Assembly: GCA_903882805.1 (NCBI GenBank)
Contig: CAIRYK010000092.1
Span: 1-40,073, forward strand
Reading direction: 5' to 3'
Length of the DNA stretch: 40,073 nucleotides
Source of the DNA: an uncultured Bacteroidota bacterium
Lineage (GTDB): Bacteria > Bacteroidota > Bacteroidia > Chitinophagales > Chitinophagaceae
Part shown: piece by piece, positions 24,497 through 32,560 of the stretch
Layout: the number at the start of each line of letters is the position of its first letter
Numbering within the stretch: the stretch's first letter is position 1
Position numbers and translations under genes: made by a program
Notes under the pieces: model-generated
Told to the model about the DNA's origin: nothing
The model's database searches: none
The model's input: the letters and a program-made list of their open reading frames with translations, nothing else

Positions 24497-25015
24497 ATGG
24501 AATATGTGGTATTGGTAGACGAAGCCGACATTGCAATAGGCGAAATGGAAAAGCTGCAGGCGCACCTGGATGGAGGTAGACTGCATAGAGCGGTTTCTGT
24601 GTTTTTGTACAATAGTAATGGTGAATTGCTGTTGCAGCAACGGGCGGCGGAGAAGTATCATTCGGCTAATTTGTGGACAAACACCTGCTGCGGACACCCC
24701 CGGCCGGGAGAGACGCCCGCGGATGCTGCAGCCCGACGATTAAAAGAAGAGATGGGATTGACTGCTATATTACGTCCTGTGTTTACCTTTGAGTATAAAG
24801 CCGAACTCAAGGATGGATTGACCGAATATGAAATAGACCATGTATTTGTGGGTGTAACAGACGAAAAACCGTTGCTAAACAACGATGAAGCATCGGGATA
24901 CCGATATGTAGACCACAAACAACTGGAAAACGACATAATGAAAAGTCCAGAACGGTATACGGAATGGTTTAAAATATGCCTGCGCGACTGGCGGCAATGC
25001 CTGCCGGGAGGGTAG
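24497..25015 (+). CDS. idi: Isopentenyl-diphosphate delta-isomerase, type I
   Basis: 172-aa Nudix-fold isomerase interconverting IPP and DMAPP, which supplies the starter unit of isoprenoid chains. The catalytic Cys lies in T-N-T-C-C-G-H-P (64/65). The acidic catalytic and metal residues are in A-A-R-R-L-K-E-E-M-G (84-86) and Y-E-I-D-H-V-F (E112). His30 in R-L-H-R-A is a further metal ligand by family alignment. The length matches bacterial Idi. An AGAGGCGG stretch just before the ATG is a better ribosome-binding site than most here. Its place between crtB and crtZ suggests precursor supply for carotenoids. Confidence 0.93.
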   Translation: MEYVVLVDEADIAIGEMEKLQAHLDGGRLHRAVSVFLYNSNGELLLQQRAAEKYHSANLWTNTCCGHPRPGETPADAAARRLKEEMGLTAILRPVFTFEYKAELKDGLTEYEIDHVFVGVTDEKPLLNNDEASGYRYVDHKQLENDIMKSPERYTEWFKICLRDWRQCLPGG

Positions 25016-25053
25016 TAAAAGAAACAAAGGACTAAGGGGAGCTCCAAAAAATT

Positions 25054-25542
25054 ATGAGTATTTACCGATTGCGCAAAGAACAGTTTATACCAAAAGATAT
25101 AGAAACCGTATGGATGTTTTTTGCAACGCCTGAAAATCTGAATAAGATTATGCCGGGCGATACAAAATTCGAATTTCTGACACAGATGCACGGCGAGCAT
25201 GTGTACAGAGGCATGAAAATAGAATACAAAATAAGACCGTTTTTGAACATCCCCTTTTTGTGGGTGACAGAGATAAAAGAAGTAATGAACAGATACCGGT
25301 TTACAGATATACAGCTCAAAGGTCCGTTTGCATTGTGGGAACACACGCACACCTTTACAACGGTAGATGGCGGGGTAAGAATGACCGATGATTTGAGGTA
25401 TGCTTTGCCATTGGGGCCCCTGGGTAATTTGGTAAATGCGTTATTCATGCGCAGGCGATTGCATAATTTATTCGACGACAGAGAAAAAGCAGTAAAACAA
25501 TATTTTACAGAACTAAACAAACAAGCGTATGTGGCTGATTGA
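25054..25542 (+). CDS. SRPBCC (START-like) family protein of the carotenoid cluster
   Basis: 162-aa protein with the helix-grip fold of the SRPBCC/polyketide-cyclase-like superfamily. Typical pieces are the start Y-R-L-R-K-E-Q-F-I-P-K-D-I-E-T-V-W-M-F-F-A-T-P-E-N-L, the strand W-V-T-E-I-K-E-V, and the end L-F-D-D-R-E-K-A-V-K-Q-Y-F. Such proteins bind hydrophobic ligands in a cavity. No catalytic residues can be named. It overlaps crtZ by 14 bases, so it is firmly part of the operon, and a role in handling a carotenoid or precursor is a reasonable but unproven guess. Some relatives are annotated as cell-division inhibitors on weak grounds. Confidence 0.8.
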   Translation: MSIYRLRKEQFIPKDIETVWMFFATPENLNKIMPGDTKFEFLTQMHGEHVYRGMKIEYKIRPFLNIPFLWVTEIKEVMNRYRFTDIQLKGPFALWEHTHTFTTVDGGVRMTDDLRYALPLGPLGNLVNALFMRRRLHNLFDDREKAVKQYFTELNKQAYVAD

Positions 25543-26008
25543 TATACTGATAGTGGTGGCAACGTTTTTGGGTATGGAAGGGGTGGCGTGGCTCACCCAC
25601 AAATATGTGATGCACGGCCTGCTATGGAACCTGCACGAAGACCACCACAAAAAGAATCCGTCGTCGTTTTTTGAGAAAAACGATTATTTTTTCGTCATTT
25701 TTGCTGTGCCGGGAATGTTGGGCCTGTTTCTGGGCACACTATATTTCAGCAGCTTGTGGGTGTTGTTTTTTATTGGCGCGGGTATCACACTGTATGGTTT
25801 TTGCTATTTTTTGGTGCACGATGTGTTCATTCATCAGCGGTTCAAGTGGTTGCGCAATACAGATAGCTTGTACTTCAGGGCTATAAGAAGGGCGCACAAA
25901 ATGCACCACAAGCATTTGGGTAAGGAAGATGGCGAGTGTTTCGGAATGTTGTTTGTGCCTTTTAAGTATTTTGTGGAAGCCCAAAAACGCAAGGAAGCAA
26001 ATGCCTGA
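25529..26008 (+). CDS. crtZ: Beta-carotene hydroxylase (CrtZ type)
   Basis: 159-aa integral-membrane di-iron hydroxylase of the fatty-acid-hydroxylase superfamily. It would add 3- and 3'-OH groups to beta-carotene to give zeaxanthin. The His boxes are all present: H24-K-Y-V-M-H29, H36-E-D-H-H40, H97-D-V-F-I-H-Q-R and H123-K-M-H-H-K-H. About four membrane helices separate them. The length equals that of known CrtZ proteins. It overlaps the SRPBCC gene by 14 bases and the cyclase gene by 8, indicating translational coupling. Confidence 0.92.
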   Translation: MWLIDILIVVATFLGMEGVAWLTHKYVMHGLLWNLHEDHHKKNPSSFFEKNDYFFVIFAVPGMLGLFLGTLYFSSLWVLFFIGAGITLYGFCYFLVHDVFIHQRFKWLRNTDSLYFRAIRRAHKMHHKHLGKEDGECFGMLFVPFKYFVEAQKRKEANA

Positions 26009-26705
26009 TAAGTATCTGTATCTGCTGGTAGATTTCTTCTGTATTGTATTTCCATTTGTTTTCTCGTTTATTTCAAAAAACAAATTCATCAATCAGTGGC
26101 GTTATTTTATGGCTCCCTGTTTGGCCACGGCAGTGTTTTTTGTAGCCTGGGACGCCTACTTTACGCACATTGGCGTATGGAGTTTCAATCCGAGGTATGT
26201 GTGTGGCATTTATTTTCTGGGCTTGCCGCTCGAGGAGTTTCTGTTTTTCTTTTGCATACCTTATTCTTGTGTGTTTACCTACCATGTTATCATCAGTTAC
26301 GTAAGGCTACCTAAGAGGCAGTCTGTAACCGATACATTTACCTGGGGGCTTGTAGGATTTCTGGCGGCGGCGGCCTTCAACCATATTCCGCAGTTATACA
26401 CTTCGGTTACATTTTCTTTGCTGGCTATGTTTCTGGCGTTTTTGATGATAAAGAAGGTAGCCTACCTGCCCGACTTCTACCTTACATTTGCGCTTATACT
26501 CACCCCTTTCTTTTTGTCTAATGGCGTACTTACCGGCAGCTTTACCCCCGAACCCGTAGTTAGCTACAACGGCGCCTACAATCTGGGTATACGTATGTTT
26601 ACCATACCGTTTGAAGATACGTTTTATGGTATGCTGCTGTTATTGATGAATGTGGCGGGCTTTGAGTATTTGCGAGGCAGGGGTAGTCAAACCGCTGCAG
26701 CATAG
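26001..26705 (+). CDS. CarR-type (CrtYc-CrtYd fused) lycopene cyclase
   Basis: 234-aa polytopic membrane protein with two copies of the lycopene-cyclase CarR domain. Each copy has the acidic motif of the family: L-P-L-E-E-F-L-F-F in the first half and [10 protein letters not shown] in the second. There are about six to seven membrane helices. This class, found in Bacteroidota, archaea, fungi and actinobacteria, closes both ends of lycopene to beta-carotene. The frame is open from 25929, but the first 24 residues there lie inside crtZ and are unlike the family. ATG 26001 overlaps the crtZ stop by 8 bases and gives [11 protein letters not shown]. It is the last gene of the cluster; no strong terminator follows. 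Confidence 0.9.
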   Translation: MPDKYLYLLVDFFCIVFPFVFSFISKNKFINQWRYFMAPCLATAVFFVAWDAYFTHIGVWSFNPRYVCGIYFLGLPLEEFLFFFCIPYSCVFTYHVIISYVRLPKRQSVTDTFTWGLVGFLAAAAFNHIPQLYTSVTFSLLAMFLAFLMIKKVAYLPDFYLTFALILTPFFLSNGVLTGSFTPEPVVSYNGAYNLGIRMFTIPFEDTFYGMLLLLMNVAGFEYLRGRGSQTAAA

Positions 26706-26768
26706 CATATAGTTGGCATTGTACTTTGTTTATTGGTTAATAAATCTGCTACATTGGGTTAGCGCTGT

Positions 26769-26776
26769 TACCTTTG
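26769..26776 (+). promoter_or_regulatory. -7 box before the TonB-type barrel gene
   Basis: TACCTTTG matches the TAnnTTTG consensus and is followed by a leader of about 110 bases to the ATG. No -33 TTTG is found at the usual distance. Confidence 0.4.
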
Positions 26777-26892
26777 TGTGTGCTGCCGCTTTTAGATCAA
26801 ACTTATCTTCGTAAAATCAACGAATTATAATTGCATCTTTAAATTAGATGTTCGGCCTTAAACCAATAAATTAAACGACTGTCTAACGGCAG

Positions 26893-29808
26893 ATGAAATC
26901 TATGAAATTTTTAATCTCCTGCGCTACATGGCTCGCCCTTTTGTTTAGCTCTTTTACAATGTTTGGTCAAGGTACTTATACCCTTAAAGGTAGAGTAACC
27001 GATAGTAAAGATAAGTCGGCGCTCGCCGGCGTAACGGCAGCGCTCAGGAGTTTTGCAGATTCTACCCAACGCACCGGCGGCATAAGCGATGATAATGGCG
27101 TTTTTACAATACCCGGAATTAAGCCAGGGCGTTATATGTTGCGGCTCGATTACTTGGGCTACAGACAGATACGGCAGGCAATAACGATAGCTGACAAAGA
27201 TATAGACCTGGGTGAAATGGCCATGTCGCAAGCTGCCAACGAACTAAAAGGCGTAACGGTAGGCGGAAAGCAGATAAGGGGCGAACAGAAGGGCGACACA
27301 TCGCAGTTTAGGGCCGACGCATTTAAAACCAATCCCGATGCTACTGCAGAAGACCTGGTAAATAAAATGCCGGGTGTAACGTCTGACAACACAGGTGTGA
27401 AAGTGAACGGAGAAACTGTGCAAAATGTGATGGTAGATGGTAAGCCGTTCTTTGGCTCAGACCCATCGCTGGCGTTGAAGAACCTACCATCGGAGGTGGT
27501 AGATAAAATACAGGTATTTGATAGGCTTAGCGACCAGGCCAACTTTACGGGTTTTGACGATGGCACGTCGCAAAAAACTATGAATATCATTACCCGCCGC
27601 AACAAGAGCGAGGGTGTGTTTGGTAAGCTATATGCTGGCTATGGTACCGACGATAGATATATAGCGGGCGGCAACGTCAATTTTTTCAACGGCGACAGGC
27701 GCATCTCTATTTTGGGCATGTCGAACAACATCAATCAGCAAAATTTTAGTATACAAGATATACTGGGCGCTACGGGTAGCGGCGGCGGCAATGGCGGCGG
27801 TGGTAGCAGAGGTGGTCGAGGCGGCGGCGGCAATTTTGGCGGCGGTGTGGCTAACAACTTTATGGTAGGGCAACAAAATGGTATCTCTGTAACCAATAGC
27901 GCAGGCCTTAACTATAGCGATACCTGGGGTAAAAAACTGAAGGTAAGCGGCAGCTATTTTTACAACAGCACAGACAACACCAACGCTACAACCCTAACAC
28001 GCAACTACTTCTCGTCGCCCGACAGCACAAATATTTATAATGAAAACAGCTCGTCGGAAGCTACCAATTTCAATCACCGCGTTAATCTGCGACTGGAGTA
28101 TACCATCGATTCGTTCAACTCTATTATTTTCACGCCGGGTATCAGCTTTCAGCGGAGTAGCTCGGTAAGCAATACGGTAGCTACCGACAGCATAGCCGAG
28201 CTGCTGTCGAGCGCAACAACCAACCGGCCTGTTGCTAATAGCAACGGCTATAATTCGAGCAACAACCTATTGTTTCAGCACAAGTTTAAAAAAGCGCGCC
28301 GCACTATATCGTTCAATATGGCGGCTACGCTGAACGAGAAAAATGGCGATGGCGCATACTATTCATCAACGCAATATGGATCGCTCACCACGCTGCGCGA
28401 TCAGCAATACAAGCTCTATAACAACACCTACAACCTGTCGCCAAACGTTACTTATACCGAGCCAGTAGGTAAGAAAGGTCAGTTGATGTTTACTTACAAT
28501 CCATCGTTTCAGAATAGTAATGCAGATAAGGAAACCTACAACAAAGACACTGCCACCCAAAACTATACCACGCTGGATCCTGTATACTCAAACAAATACA
28601 GCAATACCTACAACACCCAAAAAGGCGGGCTGAGCTACCGCGTAGGCGATCGCAAACTGACCTTTAATGCGGGGCTGAATGTGCAATACGCAACACTGAG
28701 TGGCGAGCAGGAATACCCAATGCCTTACAGTCTGGATAGAAACTTTACCAGTGTGCTGCCCAATGCTATGCTGAACATACGTAATGCCGATGGCAAAAAC
28801 CTGCGCATAATGTACCGTACCAATACCAATGCGCCGTCTATAACACAGTTGCAAAATGTGGTGGACATTAGCAACCCCTTGCTCATAAAAACCGGCAACA
28901 CAGGCTTGCGACAGGATTACGAACAAACATTTATAGTGCGGTACGGACTGACGAACGCTAAAACTGCGCGTAACTTTTTTCTGAACCTATATGTAAACTA
29001 TATAAATAACTACATAGGCAACGCCTCCTATATTCCTGGTCGCGATTCGTTGTTTGCCGACCCGGCGACTAATACTTCTGTAGTTATTAACAGAGGTAGC
29101 CAGCTGTCGCGTCCGGTAAATCTGGATGGATATTTTGCTACCCGTTTGTTCCTTACCTATGGCTTGCCCGTAAAACCGCTAAAAAGTAATCTAAATCTGA
29201 ATGGAGGCCTGAACTATACCTGCACACCCGGTATGATAAATACAGCGCTCAATTATGCCAATAACTTCATTCCATCGTTTGGCATTGCCCTCACCAGCAA
29301 CATTAGTGAGCAGATAGATTTTTCGCTATCGTACAACGGTAACTACAATATTGTGCAAAACACAGCACAGTCGCAGGCCAACAACAACTATTACAACCAT
29401 CTCACATCGGCCAAAATAAACTACATACTGTTTAAAAAACTGGTGTTGAACACCAGTGTAACTGAAAACTACTATACAGCTTTCAGTAGCACAGCAAATC
29501 AGAATTTTTACTTGTGGAATGCCTATGTAGCCTATAAATTCTTTAAAAACAATGCGCTGGAAGCGCGTATTACTGCCTTCGATATACTAAACCAAAACAA
29601 AAGCATAAGCCGCACCGTAACGGAGACCTACATTGAAAACAGTGTAACGCAGGTGTTGCAGCAATATTTTATGCTGCAGCTCACCTATACCATCCGCAAG
29701 TTTAAAGGCGCTATGCCCAATATGGAACCAACACCGGATAAAGATAAAATGGATATGCCTTACCCTATGCGCCCTATGGGCGACAGACCATATAACCCGA
29801 ATAGGTAA
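26893..29808 (+). CDS. TonB-dependent-receptor-like outer membrane beta-barrel protein
   Basis: 971-aa outer-membrane protein. A signal peptide ends at F-G-Q (about residue 26). A carboxypeptidase-regulatory-like beta-sandwich follows (about 28-115; Y-T-L-K-G-R-V-T-D-S then G-V-T-A, G-x-F-x-I-P-G-I-K-P-G-R-Y). A plug-like domain comes next (about 140-230; K-M-P-G-V-T, V-N-G-E-T-V, V-D-G-K-P-F-F-G). A long 'outer membrane protein beta-barrel family' (PF14905-like) barrel makes up the rest. A very Gly-rich, Arg-containing loop interrupts the start of the barrel (about 295-325). No classical TonB box or SusD partner gene is present, so the substrate is unknown; relatives are often tied to metal or small-molecule uptake. 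ATG 26902 is an alternative start. Confidence 0.85.
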   Translation: MKSMKFLISCATWLALLFSSFTMFGQGTYTLKGRVTDSKDKSALAGVTAALRSFADSTQRTGGISDDNGVFTIPGIKPGRYMLRLDYLGYRQIRQAITIADKDIDLGEMAMSQAANELKGVTVGGKQIRGEQKGDTSQFRADAFKTNPDATAEDLVNKMPGVTSDNTGVKVNGETVQNVMVDGKPFFGSDPSLALKNLPSEVVDKIQVFDRLSDQANFTGFDDGTSQKTMNIITRRNKSEGVFGKLYAGYGTDDRYIAGGNVNFFNGDRRISILGMSNNINQQNFSIQDILGATGSGGGNGGGGSRGGRGGGGNFGGGVANNFMVGQQNGISVTNSAGLNYSDTWGKKLKVSGSYFYNSTDNTNATTLTRNYFSSPDSTNIYNENSSSEATNFNHRVNLRLEYTIDSFNSIIFTPGISFQRSSSVSNTVATDSIAELLSSATTNRPVANSNGYNSSNNLLFQHKFKKARRTISFNMAATLNEKNGDGAYYSSTQYGSLTTLRDQQYKLYNNTYNLSPNVTYTEPVGKKGQLMFTYNPSFQNSNADKETYNKDTATQNYTTLDPVYSNKYSNTYNTQKGGLSYRVGDRKLTFNAGLNVQYATLSGEQEYPMPYSLDRNFTSVLPNAMLNIRNADGKNLRIMYRTNTNAPSITQLQNVVDISNPLLIKTGNTGLRQDYEQTFIVRYGLTNAKTARNFFLNLYVNYINNYIGNASYIPGRDSLFADPATNTSVVINRGSQLSRPVNLDGYFATRLFLTYGLPVKPLKSNLNLNGGLNYTCTPGMINTALNYANNFIPSFGIALTSNISEQIDFSLSYNGNYNIVQNTAQSQANNNYYNHLTSAKINYILFKKLVLNTSVTENYYTAFSSTANQNFYLWNAYVAYKFFKNNALEARITAFDILNQNKSISRTVTETYIENSVTQVLQQYFMLQLTYTIRKFKGAMPNMEPTPDKDKMDMPYPMRPMGDRPYNPNR

Positions 29809-29855
29809 GAGGGGGGAGTTGGTTATAATCATTAAATTTGTATAAAGTAGGTGTT

Positions 29856-30086
29856 ATGGAACTTGCATTAATGAAATCGCAACTGCATGAGTATATAGAG
29901 AATGCAGAAGAACTGCATCTTGCAGCAATTATTGAATTTGTGCAGCAAGAAAATGTTGCCGAAGGCAGTAGTTATGACGAGGCAACCATGGCTATGCTGT
30001 ATGATCGCAGAAAAAATCACCTGACCGGGGTTTCTAAATCTTATGGTTTGGAGGAGAGTTTGAGGATGATTAGGGCGAGTGTATGA
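29856..30086 (+). CDS. Small antitoxin-like protein without partner toxin
   Basis: 76-aa predicted helical, charged protein starting M-E-L-A-L-M-K-S-Q-L-H-E-Y-I-E-N-A. The layout resembles the antitoxin at 32318: a helix ending in a short acidic stretch, then D-E-x-x-x-x-x-L/M, an R-rich turn, a Gly-Val-Ser or Gly-Lys-Thr segment, and a final E-x-x-x-x-I-R. No RelE/ParE-like frame follows, so it may be a solitary antitoxin left after toxin loss, or a stand-alone regulator. An in-frame TTG at 29838 is a less likely start. The function is not established. Confidence 0.6.
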   Translation: MELALMKSQLHEYIENAEELHLAAIIEFVQQENVAEGSSYDEATMAMLYDRRKNHLTGVSKSYGLEESLRMIRASV

Positions 30087-30183
30087 AGTGCAATTAAGCA
30101 GATAACAGGGTAATTATACACTTCAATGTACAAAGTGTATAGATAAATATTTATTAACCTGATGGTATTTTATTGTTCCAGAA

Positions 30184-30364
30184 GCCCTGAAAGGGTATAA
30201 TATATCAGCGAGGGGTGAAGCCCTTCGATATTATAAAAAGGACGTAGCCCTGCAGGGGCGTAATATATATGTTGCGAGAAGTATCACGCCCATACAGGGC
30301 TTACCTGAATCTTCCCTGTTCGAGGGGCTTCACCCCTCGCTGATGTATTGGGCCCATTCAGGGC
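30184..30364. repeat. Nested inverted-repeat element
   Basis: The outer arms are 43 bases each (30184-30226 and 30322-30364), inverted, with about six mismatches and a 20-base core that is perfect. The inner arms are 14 bases each (30247-30260 and 30287-30300). Each arm starts with GCCCTGAA or GCCCTGCA and carries the phrase GCGAGGGGTGAAGCCC or part of it. The element has no reading frame. It looks like a palindromic interspersed repeat (REP/MITE-like) of the kind common between genes of Bacteroidota. Copy number elsewhere in the genome cannot be judged here. Confidence 0.75.
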
Positions 30365-30412
30365 AGTAAGATCTGCCCAAAAGCTGTAAATAGTACAACT
30401 AAGAATATCACA

Positions 30413-30448
30413 AATAATAAAGCCCGATTTTCATCGGGCTTTATTATT
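30413..30448. terminator. Bidirectional terminator downstream of the aldolase gene
   Basis: A 16-bp perfect stem (30413-30428 with 30433-30448) closes on a TTTC loop, with a GC core AGCCCGAT/ATCGGGCT and A/T-rich flanks on both sides. It lies 20 bases beyond the aldolase stop on the minus strand and can also end transcripts from the left. Confidence 0.9.
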
Positions 30449-30468
30449 ATATGGTAAAGATGCTTTAA

Positions 30469-31524
30469 TTACGCAACGGTAATAGAGCTATCTGTATAAA
30501 CATCCTGAATGGCGTTGAGCAATTCTACGCCTTGGTTCATTGGTTTTTGGAAGGCTTTACGGCCGCTGATGAGACCCATACCGCCGGCGCGCTTGTTGAT
30601 AACTGCTGTGGTTACCGCTTCTGCCATATCGGTAGCGCCTTTCGATTCGCCGCCTGAGTTGATAAGACCTACACGGCCCATGTAGCAATTAGCTACCTGA
30701 TAGCGAGCCAGATCAATTGGGTGATCGGTAGTCAGCTTGTCGTAAACTAGCTTGCTGGTTTTACCGAAGTTGATAGCATTGTAGCCGCCGTTGTTGGTAG
30801 GCAATTTTTGCTTAATGATATCTGCCTGTATAGTTACGCCCAGGTGGTTAGCCTGGCCGGTAAGGTCGGCAGAGGTATGGTAGTCAATACCATCTTTTTT
30901 GAAACCGCTGTTGCGCAGGTAGCACCACAACACTGTAGACATACCCAATTCGTGCGCGTATTCAAAAGCCTTAGCTACTTCTACTATCTGGCGTGCGCTT
31001 TCGTCTGAACCAAAATAGATAGTTGCGCCTACTGCTGCAGCGCCCATGTTCCAGGCATCCTTAATGTTGCCAAACATGATCTGGTCGAACTTATTAGGGT
31101 AGGTTAGGAATTCGTTGTGGTTTACTTTTACAATGAACGGTATTTTGTGTGCATACTTGCGCGCCACAGCGCCCAATACGCCATAGGTAGAAGCAACTGC
31201 GTTGCAACCGCCTTCGATAGCCAGTTTCACAATATTCTCAGGATCGAAATAAATAGGGTTTGGAGCGAAAGAAGCGCCGCCGCTATGTTCAATACCCTGG
31301 TCTACAGGTAGTATAGATACATAACCGGTGCCAGCTAAGCGACCATGGTTTAAAATTGCGTTGAGGCTCCTTAATGTTTGCACATTACGGTTGCTCTGCG
31401 ACCATACGTCGTCAATATGAGTTGGCGAAGGAATATGGATCGATGACTTATCAATGGTCTGGCAATTGTGCCCTAAGTAATACTCAGCTTTGTCGCCGAG
31501 AAGCTCCTGGATTTTTGATGACAT
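30469..31524 (-). CDS. fbaB: Class I fructose-bisphosphate aldolase (DhnA/FbaB type)
   Basis: 351-aa cytoplasmic TIM-barrel enzyme splitting fructose-1,6-bisphosphate to glyceraldehyde-3-phosphate and dihydroxyacetone phosphate in glycolysis and gluconeogenesis. It matches the archaeal-type class I (DhnA) family in length. Motifs are L-P-V-D-Q-G-I-E-H (D75), I-V-K-V-N-H (K133), and A-D-I-I-K-Q-K-L-P with the Schiff-base Lys expected at K238. G-G-E-S-K-G forms the phosphate-binding loop. The gene stands alone on the minus strand, with a -7 box upstream and a strong terminator downstream. Confidence 0.93.
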   Translation of the reverse strand: MSSKIQELLGDKAEYYLGHNCQTIDKSSIHIPSPTHIDDVWSQSNRNVQTLRSLNAILNHGRLAGTGYVSILPVDQGIEHSGGASFAPNPIYFDPENIVKLAIEGGCNAVASTYGVLGAVARKYAHKIPFIVKVNHNEFLTYPNKFDQIMFGNIKDAWNMGAAAVGATIYFGSDESARQIVEVAKAFEYAHELGMSTVLWCYLRNSGFKKDGIDYHTSADLTGQANHLGVTIQADIIKQKLPTNNGGYNAINFGKTSKLVYDKLTTDHPIDLARYQVANCYMGRVGLINSGGESKGATDMAEAVTTAVINKRAGGMGLISGRKAFQKPMNQGVELLNAIQDVYTDSSITVA

Positions 31525-31553
31525 ATATTTATTAGTTTTTTTAATTTCGGCTG

Positions 31554-31561
31554 CAAAGGTA
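31554..31561 (-). promoter_or_regulatory. -7 box of the aldolase gene (minus strand)
   Basis: Read on the minus strand the sequence is TACCTTTG, a full match to TAnnTTTG, 30 bases before the start codon at 31524. No convincing -33 TTTG was found. Confidence 0.5.
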
Positions 31562-31599
31562 TTTCAAAAAGTTAAAAGTTGTATAGGTTGTTTTTCTTT

Positions 31600-31660
31600 A
31601 GTAGATAGTCGATAGTACATAGTAGATAGTCGGGAGTGGGTGGATTAAAGTAGATAGTGG
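31600..31660. repeat. Short direct repeats AGTAGATAGTSG
   Basis: Three copies of AGTAGATAGT followed by CG or GG start at 31600, 31621 and 31649. They fill the gap between the divergent aldolase and protease genes. The spacing is uneven, so they look like slippage-derived low-complexity sequence rather than an operator. Confidence 0.5.
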
Positions 31661-31690
31661 GGAGTCGGTATTGATTCCATTCGTCTTACC

Positions 31691-31718
31691 TTGTTTTGAT
31701 GCAAACAAGTTATATTTG
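31691..31718 (+). promoter_or_regulatory. Promoter of the aspartic protease gene
   Basis: TTG 31691-31693 and TATATTTG 31711-31718 are 17 bases apart. The -7 box is a full match and the spacing is slightly short. Transcription would start around 31725, leaving about ten bases before the ATG at 31735. Confidence 0.4.
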
Positions 31719-31734
31719 CTAAAAGCAAGTGTAT

Positions 31735-32154
31735 ATGGGAATGGTATATGCCGATGTAGAATTGATCAATGGTCTGGATGAAGGTAATGCCCGCAGGCGC
31801 ATTATTGGCGATGATGAAATTAAACGATTTCCGGTTAGTATATTGGTAGATACAGGTTCCTATATGTTGGCTATAAACGAAGAGATTCAGGAATATCTGC
31901 AACTGCCGGTAGTTGATTCTAAAAGAGCACAAACTGCCGATAACCGCATTACAGAGTGCGATGTGGTAGCCCCGATTGTGCTGAAATTTGAGAACCGCCG
32001 ATTTACCGGTAGCGCTATGGTGCTGCCCGGTGACTCCGAACCCTTGCTGGGAGCTATTCCGCTCGAAGAAATGGATGTGCTGATACACCCCCTCCGTCAG
32101 CAACTGATAGTAAACCCTGAGCATCCGCTCTACGCGCAACTGAAACTGAAGTAG
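31735..32154 (+). CDS. Clan AA (retropepsin-like) single-domain aspartic protease
   Basis: 139-aa protein with the half-pepsin fold. The catalytic motif is V-D-T-G-S (strand I-L-V-D-T-G-S-Y-M-L-A-I), and the later hydrophobic strand with Gly is P-L-L-G-A-I-P-L-E-E-M-D-V. As in retroviral proteases, two copies would have to pair to complete one active site. The start M-G-M-V-Y-A-D-V-E-L-I-N at 31735 was preferred over an in-frame GTG two codons earlier, because the latter adds nothing to the fold. There is no signal peptide, so it acts in the cytoplasm. The biological substrate is unknown. It is not next to any retroelement gene. Confidence 0.8.
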   Translation: MGMVYADVELINGLDEGNARRRIIGDDEIKRFPVSILVDTGSYMLAINEEIQEYLQLPVVDSKRAQTADNRITECDVVAPIVLKFENRRFTGSAMVLPGDSEPLLGAIPLEEMDVLIHPLRQQLIVNPEHPLYAQLKLK

Positions 32155-32290
32155 ATTTTACAGAAAGCGACATAGGTTGAGGTATTTTGTTAGGAAGAAA
32201 TAAGAGTAATAACCAATAAATGATGGAGATATAGCCAAATTGAATGTACTATATTAATCGGTCTCAAGCAAAAGGAACAATAAAAACGAT

Positions 32291-32302
32291 TAACTTTGGT
32301 TA
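32291..32302 (+). promoter_or_regulatory. -7 box with small inverted repeat before the toxin-antitoxin pair
   Basis: TAACTTTG (32291-32298) matches TAnnTTTG. TAAC and GTTA around TTTG form a small inverted repeat over the same bases. Such overlap would suit autoregulation by the antitoxin, but the repeat is too short to be sure. Confidence 0.3.
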
Positions 32303-32317
32303 GCAAAAATACCGCCA

Positions 32318-32560
32318 ATGCAAACATCCGCCAGAAGACAACAATTGATGCAATACCTTGCCGATGCGCCTGATAAGAAGGTAAATGCATTGTACGCGTT
32401 ATTGGAAGATGAACTTAAAGGGTCGGCATTTGTGCTAACCGATGAGCATTTGGAAATTCTGGAGCAAAGAGAGCAAGAGTACTTTGCCGGAAAAACTACA
32501 ACAAGCCCTTGGCAAGAAGTACACCAAAGAATTCGAGCCAAACATAATGCGGCTCTATGA
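32318..32560 (+). CDS. Antitoxin of a ParE/RelE-type toxin-antitoxin pair
   Basis: 80-aa, highly charged, mostly helical protein. It has an N-terminal helix (R-R-Q-Q-L-M-Q-Y-L-A-D-A), a second helix ending L-L-E-D-E-L, and a C-terminal tail S-P-W-Q-E-V-H-Q-R-I-R that is the probable toxin-binding part. It overlaps the toxin gene by four bases (ATGA), the classical coupling in such modules. It belongs to the addiction-module antitoxins common in Bacteroidota. Its similarity in layout to the gene at 29856 is noted there. Confidence 0.8.
   Translation: MQTSARRQQLMQYLADAPDKKVNALYALLEDELKGSAFVLTDEHLEILEQREQEYFAGKTTTSPWQEVHQRIRAKHNAAL

Noticed and set aside
25929..26000. Earlier start of the lycopene cyclase
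   Set aside because: The 24 extra residues lie inside crtZ and are unlike the family, whose members begin with the first membrane helix. ATG 26001 fits.
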